Positions 1-7,221 of a stretch of 24,376 bases of DNA are shown piece after piece. Each line of letters starts with the position of its first letter. Positions within the stretch are counted from its first letter, which is position 1. The position numbers and the translations under genes are program-made. The DNA is from JACQXM01 sp964569425 (GTDB lineage: Bacteria; Planctomycetota; Phycisphaerae; UBA1845). The notes beneath the pieces are model-generated. The model made no database searches, had not been told where the DNA came from, and worked only from the letters and a program-made list of their open reading frames with translations. The stretch covers positions 1 through 24,376 of the forward strand of contig CAZMVD010000055.1 of the NCBI GenBank assembly GCA_964569425.1, given 5' to 3'.

Positions 1-119
1 GACAGCCCGGGATGGTAGCAATAATGCGGCACATCCCACCCCGCCTCCAGCGCGGCCTGGAGGACGGGAATGCCGTCGCGGCATTGAACTTCCTGGTTGT
101 CGATCAATATCTTGGGCAT
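1..119 (-). CDS. nuoG: NADH-quinone oxidoreductase subunit G, N-terminal fragment cut by the window edge
   Basis: Only the first 39 codons are inside the window, starting with ATG at 119 and running off the left edge. The translation begins MPKILIDNQEV and continues with GIPVLQAALEAG and PHYCYHPGLS. This is the plant-type 2Fe-2S ferredoxin domain that opens NuoG: a short beta strand, the 'G-x-x-VLQAA-x-x-AG' helix, and the first cluster cysteine in the HYCYHPGLS motif. In complex I, NuoG carries several Fe-S clusters in the peripheral arm between NuoF/NuoE and NuoD. It lies 31 bp after the restored toxin stop and is the last visible gene of the leftward cluster containing nuoF, nuoE and nuoD, which supports the call. 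The remaining cysteines and the molybdopterin-like domain are outside the window, so a different enzyme with the same N-terminal domain (such as an NAD-dependent formate dehydrogenase or hydrogenase subunit) is possible but less likely given the neighbours. Confidence 0.85.
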   Translation of the reverse strand, partial: MPKILIDNQEVQCRDGIPVLQAALEAGWDVPHYCYHPGL

Positions 120-150
120 AATTCGGGACAGCCGAGTCTGCCGACCCTGC

Positions 151-407
151 TCATCGATAAACGTCTTTCCGGTGTCCGACCGCGTAGATCACCACCAGCC
201 GCTTTCGGTCGTCGATGCGATACAACACTCGAAAGTCGCCCAACGGATACGGTACGAGTCATCCGTTGCCTGCAACTTCTTGATTCCCTTGGGCCGCGGA
301 TTCACCGCCAACCTATCAATCCTGTCGCAAACGCGGTACCAGTCCCGCCGGGCGAGCTTGAGGAGTTCACGCTCGGCCGAAGGAAGCACCACGATGGAGT
401 ACTTCAT
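151..407 (-). pseudogene. RelE/ParE-family toxin, frameshifted by one base
   Basis: The gene starts with ATG at 407, overlapping the antitoxin stop by four bases (ATGA). The first 55 codons read as a RelE/ParE ribonuclease-type toxin: MKYSIVVLPSAERELLKL, then NPRPKGIKKLQ and DSYRIR. The reading frame then goes wrong after the codon at 245-243 and hits a stop at 191-189, giving 72 aa with an unrelated tail. Adding one base between 243 and 242 restores the family C-terminus in the other frame: GDFRVLYRIDDRKRLV, then VIYAVGHRKDVYR, ending in TGA at 153-151, for about 86 aa in all, the usual length. The expected residue at the break is Val of the common YRIRVGD motif, which a single inserted G (GTG) would supply. 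RelE/ParE toxins cleave mRNA or inhibit gyrase; which applies here cannot be told. As read, the C-terminal strand that carries key residues is lost, so the toxin should be inactive. A sequencing or assembly error is the alternative. Confidence 0.85.
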
Positions 408-634
408 CGTGCGCCTGGCCGCTTGCCCGAACGCCGAGATTGAACCCTCTCCCGCACGTCCGCCCAGGGGCGCGCGTGCGGTTCCTCTTGTCGTCGGCGT
501 TGGATCGTCTGCGCGTCCCGTCGATCTTCGTCGGACAACGAACGGGCCAATGTTTCGGCCAGGTCTCGCAGAACCTCCGCCTGCTCCGACGCATCAAGTT
601 TGCGGAAAGCACTCCGGATGGCCGCTTTGGTCAT
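404..634 (-). CDS. Antitoxin of a RelBE/ParDE-like module (addiction module component type)
   Basis: A 76-aa protein starting with ATG at 634, preceded by an AAGGA-type ribosome binding site about eight bases upstream. It begins MTKAAIRSAFRKLDASEQAEV and continues LRDLAETLARSL. This is the short helical 'A-x-x-LD-x-x-E-x-x-EVL-x-x-L' start seen in small unstable antitoxins of the addiction-module-component family (TIGR02574/PF09720 style). A later PWADVRERV segment resembles the toxin-binding 'PW-x-x-V' motif of such antitoxins. Its stop overlaps the toxin start (ATGA), the classic arrangement for a translationally coupled toxin-antitoxin pair. The second half is rich in Arg, Glu and Asp and probably disordered without toxin. 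The reading frame is intact although the toxin is frameshifted. Family assignment rests on gene position and short motifs, so it is less certain than the pairing itself. Confidence 0.7.
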   Translation of the reverse strand: MTKAAIRSAFRKLDASEQAEVLRDLAETLARSLSDEDRRDAQTIQRRRQEEPHARPWADVRERVQSRRSGKRPGAR

Positions 635-773
635 AAGTTCACGTCCTTCTTCAGCCGGGTCCCGTGCAACGGGATCACCCCGCCAAGGGCATCACCGCCT
701 CATCCAGTCCCTCAACCACTCCGCAACTTACTCCCACATCCCTCCTAGCGAAAAGGCCGCCAAAGCGATCAGC

Positions 774-2078
774 TCAATTCAGCACCTTCAACAGTTCCTC
801 CACCCGCCCGGATGGTTGCGACCGAATCGCCGTCTCCAGCTCGCCGCGGAATTTCTTCACGATCGTCTCGATCGGATACGTCGCCCCGTCCGGCAGACCG
901 CAGATGCTCAACCCCGGCATCATGCCCATGTTCCGCGCCGTTTCCAGCAGAATATCCAGATCCTCGATCCGGCCCGCGTCCGCCGCAATGCGCGTCGCAA
1001 TCTTGTGCATCCACGCCGTTCCCTCGCGGCACTGCGTGCACTGCCCGCACGACTCCGTACCATAAAACCGCGCCATGTTCCGCAACACCACTCGAATGTC
1101 CACCGCCTCGTCGATCACCACCGCCGCCGCCGTCCCCAGACCCAACAGCCCGTACTTCCGCGGCGACTCGAAGTCCAACTTCATGTCCAGTTCATCCGCC
1201 GTCAGGATGCCCATCGACACCCCCCCCGGCAGCACACCCTTGACCTTCCGCCCGTCAAGCATTCCCCCGCCCAGGTCCGCGCGCTCGATCAGCTCGCGCA
1301 CCGTAATCGTCATCGCCTCTTCGTAGCAGCCTGGCCGCTTGACCGGCCCGCTGATGCAGAACAGCTTGGGCCCAGTGCTGTGCTCGGGCCCGATGCCCGT
1401 AAACCACGCCGCCCCGCGCTCGATAATGTGCGGCACGCAACTGAGCGTTTCCACGTTGTTTACCACCGTGGGGAGCCGGAACAACCCCTCCACCGCCGGG
1501 AAGGGCGGCTTGATCCGCGGCCAGCCGCGCTTGCCCTCCAGCGATTCGATCAGCCCGGTTTCCTCCCCGCAAACATACGCCCCCGCCCCGCGATGAAGAT
1601 AAACGTCCACGGAAAAATCGCTGCCGAAAACCTTCTGCCCCAGGTACCCCTTGGCGTACGCCTCGTCGACCGCACGCTGCACGATGTGAAACGGCTCGTG
1701 AAACTCCCCTCGCAGATAAATATACGCCACCTGCGCCTGCGTCGCGTACGCCGCGATGATCGTCCCCTCGATGAGCTGATGCGGGTCGCTCTCCATGAGC
1801 ACCCGGTTGTTGAACGTCGGCGGCTCCGACTCGTCCGCGTTCACGCACAACAGCGTGCGTTTCCGATCCTTGGGCAGGAACCCCCATTTCACCCCGGCAG
1901 GAAAGCCGGCCCCCCCGCGCCCGCGGAGATTGGCCTTCTTGACCTCCTCCACGACTTCGTCGGGAGTCATCTGGAGCGCTTGGCGCACGGCCTGGTAACC
2001 GCCGCGTTTCTCGTACACGGCCAGGGTCGTGGAACCCTCCACGCCGCGGTTGCGAAGCAGTACAGGTTCAAACGCCAT
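774..2078 (-). CDS. nuoF: NADH-quinone oxidoreductase subunit F
   Basis: NuoF oxidises NADH at the tip of the complex I peripheral arm, passing electrons to FMN and the N3 4Fe-4S cluster. The 434-aa protein has the glycine-rich nucleotide site GRGGAGFPAG (residues 53-62), the FMN-site segment GAYVCGEETGLIESLEG (about 166-182) with PPFPAVEG after it, and the N3 cluster ligands C344, C347, C350 (SCGQCTQCREGT) and C393 (SICGLPDG). Length matches the family. I chose ATG at 2078 over an in-frame TTG at 2093 because the five extra residues add no conserved sequence; no clear ribosome binding site precedes either. One oddity is ESEPPT at 83-88, where the family normally has ESEPGT. The gene lies between a membrane-protein gene and the toxin-antitoxin pair, with nuoG beyond. 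Confidence 0.97.
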   Translation of the reverse strand: MAFEPVLLRNRGVEGSTTLAVYEKRGGYQAVRQALQMTPDEVVEEVKKANLRGRGGAGFPAGVKWGFLPKDRKRTLLCVNADESEPPTFNNRVLMESDPHQLIEGTIIAAYATQAQVAYIYLRGEFHEPFHIVQRAVDEAYAKGYLGQKVFGSDFSVDVYLHRGAGAYVCGEETGLIESLEGKRGWPRIKPPFPAVEGLFRLPTVVNNVETLSCVPHIIERGAAWFTGIGPEHSTGPKLFCISGPVKRPGCYEEAMTITVRELIERADLGGGMLDGRKVKGVLPGGVSMGILTADELDMKLDFESPRKYGLLGLGTAAAVVIDEAVDIRVVLRNMARFYGTESCGQCTQCREGTAWMHKIATRIAADAGRIEDLDILLETARNMGMMPGLSICGLPDGATYPIETIVKKFRGELETAIRSQPSGRVEELLKVLN

Positions 2079-2097
2079 CGACGCCACGCACAAAAGC

Positions 2098-2204
2098 AGA
2101 ATGCGCCATGCGGAATGCGAAACCCGGCCGGGGCGCCGGATAGAACGAACGAAACAGTCGAAATGCCGCCTCTTTCACCATTCCGCATTCACCATTCCGC
2201 ATTC
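2098..2204 (-). repeat. Intergenic cluster of short ATGCGGAATG direct and inverted repeats
   Basis: The gap between nuoF and the upstream membrane-protein gene is built largely from one short word. A 14-bp unit, CACCATTCCGCATT, occurs twice in tandem at 2176-2189 and 2190-2203. The reverse complement of its core, ATGCGGAATG, lies at 2108-2117, flanked by further GAATGCG copies at 2099-2105 and 2114-2119. The 10-bp arms (2108-2117 with 2179-2188 or 2193-2202) could pair in RNA to form either of two alternative hairpins. The last unit ends at the base before the stop codon of the upstream gene. It may be a small dispersed intergenic element; whether it acts as a terminator or mRNA end is inference, since no T-tract follows. 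Confidence 0.6.
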
Positions 2205-3767
2205 CTAAATAAGCCACGTGAAGTACACCACACTCCATGCGATCATGCCCAGGCTGACCCACGACCGCCACCCCCGCAAGCACCCCGGCCCGATGACCGC
2301 CATCAGGGCCGGCAAATAATCCAGCGAAAACCGGTTGTATCCGCGCTGCACGTGCCCCGTGGCGTGGAAGAACAGCAGCCCCACATACACTACCGCTGCC
2401 GCCGCCAGCACACTGCGCGACGCCGGGTCGCGTAAGATACGGCGCAGGTCAAAAAAGAGCCAGAGCAGCAACGGTGTCGTCCACCAGATGCCGGTGCCCA
2501 TGTCGTTCGGCCGATAGTGCACCTCCCTCTTGCCCGCCACCGTGATTTCATGCCGTACGGGCAGTCCGATGTTGGCGTAATACAGGTTCCGCGAGACAAA
2601 CGCCGCCGAAAACAATCCGTGCGTCCGCGCGTCGTGCGCAAAAACATCGTTCCGCCCTTCGTAAATGAGCATGTACCCAGTCGTGGCCGGGCTGCCGAAC
2701 TTCAAGGTATTGACGACCATCGGAATCGCCACGACCACCACGCCCGTCAAAGCCAGCCCGATGACACGAATTCCCCACGCATCAGGCGACCCGCCGGCTC
2801 GCTCCCTGTGTCGTCCGGAAACAGGGGCGGCCCGCTCAGGCCCAGGCCGTTCGCCGCCCGCATCGCGTCCCAATCCCGCGCCGTCGCCGCTCGCCATGTT
2901 CCTGCGAAACGCCAACCACACCAGCGGAATCGCAAACGCCGCCGTCATCTGCCGCGTCAGGGTCATTATCACCAACCCCACGCCAGCGACCGACACCCGC
3001 CCGCGCCCAAACACTTCCGCCAGCAGCAGCAGCAATCCGATGGTGACCAGCGTGTGATTGACGAAGTAGGGCCCCCCGCCCCGAATGGTCCGGTCCAGCA
3101 CCGGCCACAGCGACGTGCCGCATACCAGCGCCACCGCCAGCAACGTCTGCCGCCACGGCACCCGCTCCGCCAGAAAGTACAGCGCGTACCCCAGCGGCAG
3201 CACGTGCAGCTCCAGCACCAGCAGCTTAACCCAGTCGATGTCAAACCAGTTCGGATGCGCCTGCGCGATCGGCGCCAGCCCGGCAAGCAGCAAGAGATAC
3301 AGCAGCATCAGCCGACCCTTCTGCGGATCTTCCCCGGCTGACGCCCGGTCACGCTCTATCACGATGTGAAATAGTCGATAGGCCAGCAGCGGCACCGGTA
3401 GCACCACGACCACCACCACGAACCAGTGCGGCACGCCGCCGAACATCGGCCACAACGCCGCCGCCGCCATCGTGAAGAGTATTGGAAAATGGCTGTAGAC
3501 CCGCCCGTCCTTCAGCGCGGTGTCGTGCACGCGCTCCGGCAAGTCCAGCCGCCCCTGCCACCACGCCGCGGCCTCGGCGATCTGAATGTTATCCCCCCCG
3601 CCGAACACCAACCCCGGCCGCCACAGCTTGGCATCGTTGAGCGCAAAGAACACGAAGTAGACGACTGCCGCGCCGATCCAGAAATCGAGCTTCGAATATA
3701 GTCGTTCGTCGGGCATGACAGGTTGTGAAAGGCAGGCAGGTACAGTGCGCCGAGGATCATCCGTCAT
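2205..3767 (-). CDS. Polytopic membrane protein, possibly a GT-C-fold glycosyltransferase-like protein
   Basis: A 520-aa protein with about ten hydrophobic segments (for example IGAAVVYFVFFAL near the start, WFVVVVVVLPVPLLAYRLF, LMLLYLLLLAGLAPI and SVLAAAAVVYVGLLFF). The first extramembrane loop holds a GGGDNIQIAEAAAWW stretch with an acidic residue, followed by HDTALKDGRVYSHFP. Similar loops with an Asp are seen in GT-C-type glycosyltransferases and related lipid-linked sugar enzymes, so a role in envelope glycan transfer is a reasonable guess, not a demonstration. A hydrophilic Gly/Arg/Pro-rich stretch of about 45 residues sits between two membrane segments in the middle. ATG at 3767 was chosen; a GTG at 3818 and an ATG at 3716 are in frame, and none has a good ribosome binding site. 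It lies in the gap between nuoE and nuoF but has no known role in complex I. Confidence 0.75.
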   Translation of the reverse strand: MTDDPRRTVPACLSQPVMPDERLYSKLDFWIGAAVVYFVFFALNDAKLWRPGLVFGGGDNIQIAEAAAWWQGRLDLPERVHDTALKDGRVYSHFPILFTMAAAALWPMFGGVPHWFVVVVVVLPVPLLAYRLFHIVIERDRASAGEDPQKGRLMLLYLLLLAGLAPIAQAHPNWFDIDWVKLLVLELHVLPLGYALYFLAERVPWRQTLLAVALVCGTSLWPVLDRTIRGGGPYFVNHTLVTIGLLLLLAEVFGRGRVSVAGVGLVIMTLTRQMTAAFAIPLVWLAFRRNMASGDGAGLGRDAGGERPGPERAAPVSGRHRERAGGSPDAWGIRVIGLALTGVVVVAIPMVVNTLKFGSPATTGYMLIYEGRNDVFAHDARTHGLFSAAFVSRNLYYANIGLPVRHEITVAGKREVHYRPNDMGTGIWWTTPLLLWLFFDLRRILRDPASRSVLAAAAVVYVGLLFFHATGHVQRGYNRFSLDYLPALMAVIGPGCLRGWRSWVSLGMIAWSVVYFTWLI

Positions 3768-3838
3768 GGGCGGTTCGCTGATAATGCACGACGGCGGAAA
3801 GCGGCAGCCTCTTCGCACTCACGGGCGCAAATGCACAC

Positions 3839-4507
3839 CTACTCCGCTTCGCGCATCTCGCGCACGTCCGAAGTGCTTTCGATCACCGAATCATCCGCAT
3901 CGTCTGACTGACTCGCCGCCTTCGTCCCAATCTCTACGTCCTTCGGCGCGTCGAACAGGTCGCTCCGGGGCACGGCGAGCTTGTCATTCTCCGCATCCGC
4001 CAGGAGCTTCGCCACCTGATCCGGTGTTACCCGCTTGTGCATCCGCTCGTTGATCAGCAGACAGGGCGCGTGATCGCACCCCGCCAGGCACTCCTCCGTC
4101 ACCAGGCTGTACGTGCCGTCGGCCGTCGTTCCATGCTCGTCTACCCCCAGTTGCTTTTTCAATTCCTCCAGCACGGCCGCGCCGCCCATCACCTCGCACG
4201 ACACGCTGCGGCACGCGACGATCACCTTCTTTCCCTTCGGGTGCGTCCAGAAATGCGTGTAAAAAGAAACCGTGTCCATCACATCAGACGGGTGCACCTC
4301 CAGCAGTTCCGCCACCTCGGCCATCGCCTGCCACGAGATGTGCCCCAGCGCATCCTGCACGATGTGCAGCGCCGGCAGCATCACCGCCCGCTTGGTGACA
4401 TAGCGCGGAAAAAACGACCGGATCTTCCCCCGCACCGCCTCCGACAACACCGGCGGCGCCGCAGGATCCACGAGCGTTACGTTGCGATTGATCGGTTGCC
4501 AACTCAT
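3839..4507 (-). CDS. nuoE: NADH-quinone oxidoreductase subunit E
   Basis: NuoE is the thioredoxin-fold 2Fe-2S (N1a) subunit that binds NuoF at the NADH-oxidising end of complex I. The 222-aa protein shows the helical N-terminal half (AVMLPALHIVQDALGHIS, then VHPSDVMDTVSFYTHF) and the four cluster ligands in the expected pattern: C99 and C104 (ACRSVSC), C140 and C144 (ECLAGC). A further Cys at 149 follows (HAPC), as in many homologues. About 50 residues after the fold, from roughly 172, are an acidic, Ser/Asp/Glu-rich tail that is longer than the usual family end and probably disordered. The gene starts with ATG at 4507 and its stop lies about 70 bp before the chosen start of the membrane-protein gene (20 bp before that gene's alternative GTG). 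Confidence 0.95.
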   Translation of the reverse strand: MSWQPINRNVTLVDPAAPPVLSEAVRGKIRSFFPRYVTKRAVMLPALHIVQDALGHISWQAMAEVAELLEVHPSDVMDTVSFYTHFWTHPKGKKVIVACRSVSCEVMGGAAVLEELKKQLGVDEHGTTADGTYSLVTEECLAGCDHAPCLLINERMHKRVTPDQVAKLLADAENDKLAVPRSDLFDAPKDVEIGTKAASQSDDADDSVIESTSDVREMREAE

Positions 4508-4533
4508 AAGAGGAACGTACCGACTGTAAGTGC

Positions 4534-4671
4534 CTAATCCTCACCCAGCTTATTCTTCTCGCGGCCGATTGTGCCGCCACGGTGCGCGATCATCAAGCCC
4601 CGAAGCAGTCCCTCGTGCAAAATCCACAACTCTTCAATGGCAAACCCGCTCGTGTGCGCAAGTTGCCTCAA
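4534..4671 (-). CDS. Small ORF of 45 codons overlapping the end of the nucleotidyltransferase gene
   Basis: A candidate 45-aa gene starts with TTG at 4671, overlapping the TGA of the upstream nucleotidyltransferase gene by four bases (TTGA), and ends with TAG 26 bp before nuoE. The product includes HTSGFAIEELWILHEGLLRG and ends TIGREKNKLGED. It has a natural-looking amphipathic helix and a charged tail, unlike the Arg/Pro/Ala-rich translations of shadow frames nearby. The four-base overlap suggests translational coupling. I recognise no family. It could equally be the leftover 3' end of a decayed longer gene, since no longer in-frame start upstream gives sensible sequence. Confidence 0.4.
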   Translation of the reverse strand: MRQLAHTSGFAIEELWILHEGLLRGLMIAHRGGTIGREKNKLGED

Positions 4672-5237
4672 AACACAGGCGGCTCGCTGAACCACTCCAT
4701 CGTATCGCGAATATACCGCAACCGTTCCAGCAGTTCCTCCGGCAGCGTCGCCGCCAGCTCCGCGTCGATCAGCCCCACGCGCAGCAGATCCTCGATGTGC
4801 ACCTGGTCGTGCCGCCGGTTGGCCTCCAGCTTCATCCGCACCAGCTCCGGCAGATTGACCACCATGTACCCTTGTGGGCTGCGGCACGCCGCCGTCACGC
4901 TGGGGGCCGGCAACGTCTGGCCGGGCCGGATCGGCTCGTCGGCCACAATCACATGTATTCCGCGCTTCGGAGAGGGATTCTCGTGCTCCACAAACATCGG
5001 AATGCCCAAAACCTCCTCGGCAACCAACCCCACCGGCGCTACCGCCGCCGCCGCGCGCGCCAGGTCGGACCTCCGCAGCAGCACATCAACGTCCTTCGTG
5101 GTCCGCGTCGCATCCGGGTCCACCGTGGAGACCCACGCCGCAATCGCGTTGCCCCCGACGATGGCGTAGGGAATTCCCGCCGCGTCGAGGGCTTGCGTAA
5201 ATCGGCGGAGCTGTTCCTCGACGCGCTCGATAGCCAT
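4668..5237 (-). CDS. Nucleotidyltransferase-fold protein (AbiEii/MNT-like)
   Basis: A 189-aa protein with the minimal features of the polymerase-beta nucleotidyltransferase fold: AGIPYAIVGGNAIAAW (residues 20-35), where GGN takes the place of the usual Gly-Ser motif, followed by TRTTKDVDVLL (44-54) supplying the paired aspartates D49 and D51 that would bind metal. The second half has a helix rich in Arg and Leu (LPELVRMKLEANRRHDQVHIEDLL), as in AbiEii-type and related proteins where a helical domain follows and KLxAxxxRxxxxDxxDL is common. Such proteins modify RNA or protein with nucleotides, and several are toxins. The start at ATG 5237 is supported by GGAG about eight bases upstream; an in-frame start further upstream at 5348 would add low-complexity sequence. 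It sits between nuoD and nuoE without a partner gene I recognise, unless the overlapping 45-codon ORF is one. Confidence 0.7.
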   Translation of the reverse strand: MAIERVEEQLRRFTQALDAAGIPYAIVGGNAIAAWVSTVDPDATRTTKDVDVLLRRSDLARAAAAVAPVGLVAEEVLGIPMFVEHENPSPKRGIHVIVADEPIRPGQTLPAPSVTAACRSPQGYMVVNLPELVRMKLEANRRHDQVHIEDLLRVGLIDAELAATLPEELLERLRYIRDTMEWFSEPPVF

Positions 5238-5446
5238 GAACGCTGCTCCAACGTCGGGAACCACTCGTTGCCACAACGGTCCGGCCGGTTCGGCACCCGG
5301 TCCGGCTTCAGGTCTCGTTCCCCGCGAGTACCGTCCATCCCTTATCACGATTAAGACTCAATCCCGCGACCACAATCCGCGTGCCACCGCGCCATTCTCG
5401 TGCCTGCGTACCTTCATGCCTCTAGTTTCATTCGCCATTCCCCCCC

Positions 5447-6712
5447 CTACCGGTCCAGCTCCGCCGCGATGATGTTCATGCTGCTCAGCACCGCGATTAC
5501 GTCACTGATCTTGTGCCCCACCACCAGCGACGGAAAACACTGGTAATTCGTAAACGACGGCGGCCGGCACCGCGCCCGGTACGGCATGTTCCCCCCGTCG
5601 CTCGCCATGTAGAACCCCAGCTCTCCGTTCGCCGTCTCGTTCGCCCCGTACGCCTCCCCCACCGGCGGCCGGTGACCCCGGTTGGTCATGATCTGCTCAA
5701 AATGGTGGATCAGCCCCTCAATGGAAAAGTACACCTCGTCCTTGTCCGGCAGGGTCATCTTGTCGTCCGGCAGCACGTTGATCGGCCCCTCCGGAATCCG
5801 ATCCGTCAGTTGCAGGCATATCTTCGCCGACTCGCGCATCTCCGCCACCCGCACCTGATACCGCGCAAAACAATCCCCGCCAGTCGCCACCGGCACCTTG
5901 AACTGCACCGCGGCCGCCCCCTGACCGTCCCAATTATCAGCGTAGCACAGGTACGGCTCGTCCTTCCGCAGATCGCGCCGCACGCCGCTCGCCCGCGCCA
6001 AGGGGCCGGTCAACCCCCAGTTGACGGCATCCTCACGGCCGATGAACCCCACGCCCCGCGTCCGCTCGATGAAAATGCGATTGCGCGTCAGCAGCTTTTC
6101 CAAGTCCTCGATCGCCGGCGGCAGCAGCTCGGTGCAGAAGCGCTTCACCTTCGCCCCCCAGTCCGGCGTGATGTCCTGCATCAGCCCCCCCACCCGCGTG
6201 TAGCTGGTCGTGAACCGCGCCCCGCAGATTTCCTCGAACAGGTCGTAAATATGCTCCCGCGCGTTGAACGGATACATGAACGCCGTAAACCCGCCCAGGT
6301 CCAGCCCCGCCGCCCCCACGCACAGCAGGTGGTCCTGAATCCGCGCCAGCTCTGCGATGATCGTACGGATCGCCTTGCACCGCGGCGTGATCTCGATCTG
6401 AAACAGTTTTTCGCACGCATGGTGCCACGCGATGTTGTTCGCCATCGGCGACACGTAGTTCATCCGGTCCGTGACCACCACGTACTGGTTGTAGTTGAGG
6501 TGCTCGCCCAGCTTTTCGAACCCGCTGTGCAGGTACCCGATGTGCACCGTGCACGACAGCACCCGCTCGCCGTCCAGCTCCAGCACGTGCCGCAGCGTAG
6601 TGTGCGTCGCCGGGTGCTGCGGCCCCAGGTTGAGGACCCACACGTCCCCCCCCGGCTCCTCGGGCGCATAGGTCGCACCGGAATACTCATTGGCAGCGGG
6701 TACCGTGGTCAT
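5447..6712 (-). CDS. nuoD: NADH-quinone oxidoreductase subunit D
   Basis: NuoD (49-kDa subunit) lines the quinone-binding pocket of complex I. The 421-aa protein has the family start LNLGPQHPATHTTLRHVLEL, the LHSGFEKL segment, DRMNYVSPMANN and the long conserved central part (ELARIQDHLLCVGAAGLDLG, VGGLMQDI, RGVGFIG, WGLTGPLARASG). It ends in the GELGFYMASDGG and YRARCRPPSF region and the terminal DVIAVLSSMNIIAAELDR, where the final Asp-Arg is typical. Full length, with no fused NuoC domain. At the quinone-site histidine loop it reads HPATHTT, where most homologues have HP-x-THG. ATG at 6712 is the only start close to the conserved region. The 217 bp upstream separate it from the ferredoxin gene and may hold its own promoter. 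Confidence 0.97.
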   Translation of the reverse strand: MTTVPAANEYSGATYAPEEPGGDVWVLNLGPQHPATHTTLRHVLELDGERVLSCTVHIGYLHSGFEKLGEHLNYNQYVVVTDRMNYVSPMANNIAWHHACEKLFQIEITPRCKAIRTIIAELARIQDHLLCVGAAGLDLGGFTAFMYPFNAREHIYDLFEEICGARFTTSYTRVGGLMQDITPDWGAKVKRFCTELLPPAIEDLEKLLTRNRIFIERTRGVGFIGREDAVNWGLTGPLARASGVRRDLRKDEPYLCYADNWDGQGAAAVQFKVPVATGGDCFARYQVRVAEMRESAKICLQLTDRIPEGPINVLPDDKMTLPDKDEVYFSIEGLIHHFEQIMTNRGHRPPVGEAYGANETANGELGFYMASDGGNMPYRARCRPPSFTNYQCFPSLVVGHKISDVIAVLSSMNIIAAELDR

Positions 6713-6929
6713 GGTGATTAGGTTCTAGCCGATTGTCGGCGTTCGGTCTAGCAAATGCCTGTTCGTTGCCCGGTTGAGCAGAGACGGTCCCGGGCTTGAT
6801 ATGGTATCGACTTGTCTCAGGAACCAGGGACGCCGTCGGGCCACGCCACACCGACCGCATTTGCGAAAGCCATACGTCTCCGCACCAAACGCCGGGGACG
6901 ACCGAATCGATCAGAAGGTTCCTTCGGCT

Positions 6930-7208
6930 TCACGCCTCCAGCAGTTCCGCGTATTTCGTCTCCTGAAGCACGTGATCGGTGGGAACCATGGTGATCACGT
7001 CCCACGGGCAGACCTGCGCGCACAGCTTGCAGCCGATGCATACCTGAAGGTCGATGGTGCAAACGCCCATTGCGTACCCTGGGTGCCTGGGGTCGGCGAT
7101 CTTGTCAATGCAGTCCACCGGGCACACGGTCACGCACGCGTCGCACCCGGTGCACAGATCCTCGTCGAGGATCGCCAGTTGTTTGGGCAGCTTCTTCTTC
7201 TTGGCCAT
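6930..7208 (-). CDS. 2[4Fe-4S] ferredoxin, NuoI-like core
   Basis: A 92-aa protein with two complete 4Fe-4S motifs of the Cx2Cx2Cx3CP type: C19, C22, C25, C29 (CTGCDACVTVCP) and C57, C60, C63, C67 (CIGCKLCAQVCP). Additional cysteines are at 33 and 50. The spacing and C-terminal segment after the second motif (WDVITMVP, then QETKYAELL) recall the dicluster core of NuoI, but the N-terminal membrane-associated helix of true NuoI is missing and the lysine-rich start MAKKKKLPKQ takes its place. It may be a soluble electron donor or acceptor for the complex, or a stand-alone ferredoxin. The ATG at 7208 lies 13 bp after the stop of the isochorismatase-fold gene, which supports this start over an in-frame one at 7337 inside that gene. 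The two genes are probably co-transcribed. Confidence 0.88.
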   Translation of the reverse strand: MAKKKKLPKQLAILDEDLCTGCDACVTVCPVDCIDKIADPRHPGYAMGVCTIDLQVCIGCKLCAQVCPWDVITMVPTDHVLQETKYAELLEA

Positions 7209-7221
7209 AGCACGCCCGGCG

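Noticed and set aside
600..2435. A 611-codon plus-strand frame opposite nuoF
   Set aside because: It is antisense to a certain nuoF and its product is Arg/His/Pro-rich without motifs, a usual shadow in GC-rich DNA.
6713..6929. A weak promoter-like pair (TAGACC-N17-TAGAAC) just before nuoD
   Set aside because: Each box is only about four of six and it sits almost on the start codon; not strong enough to list.
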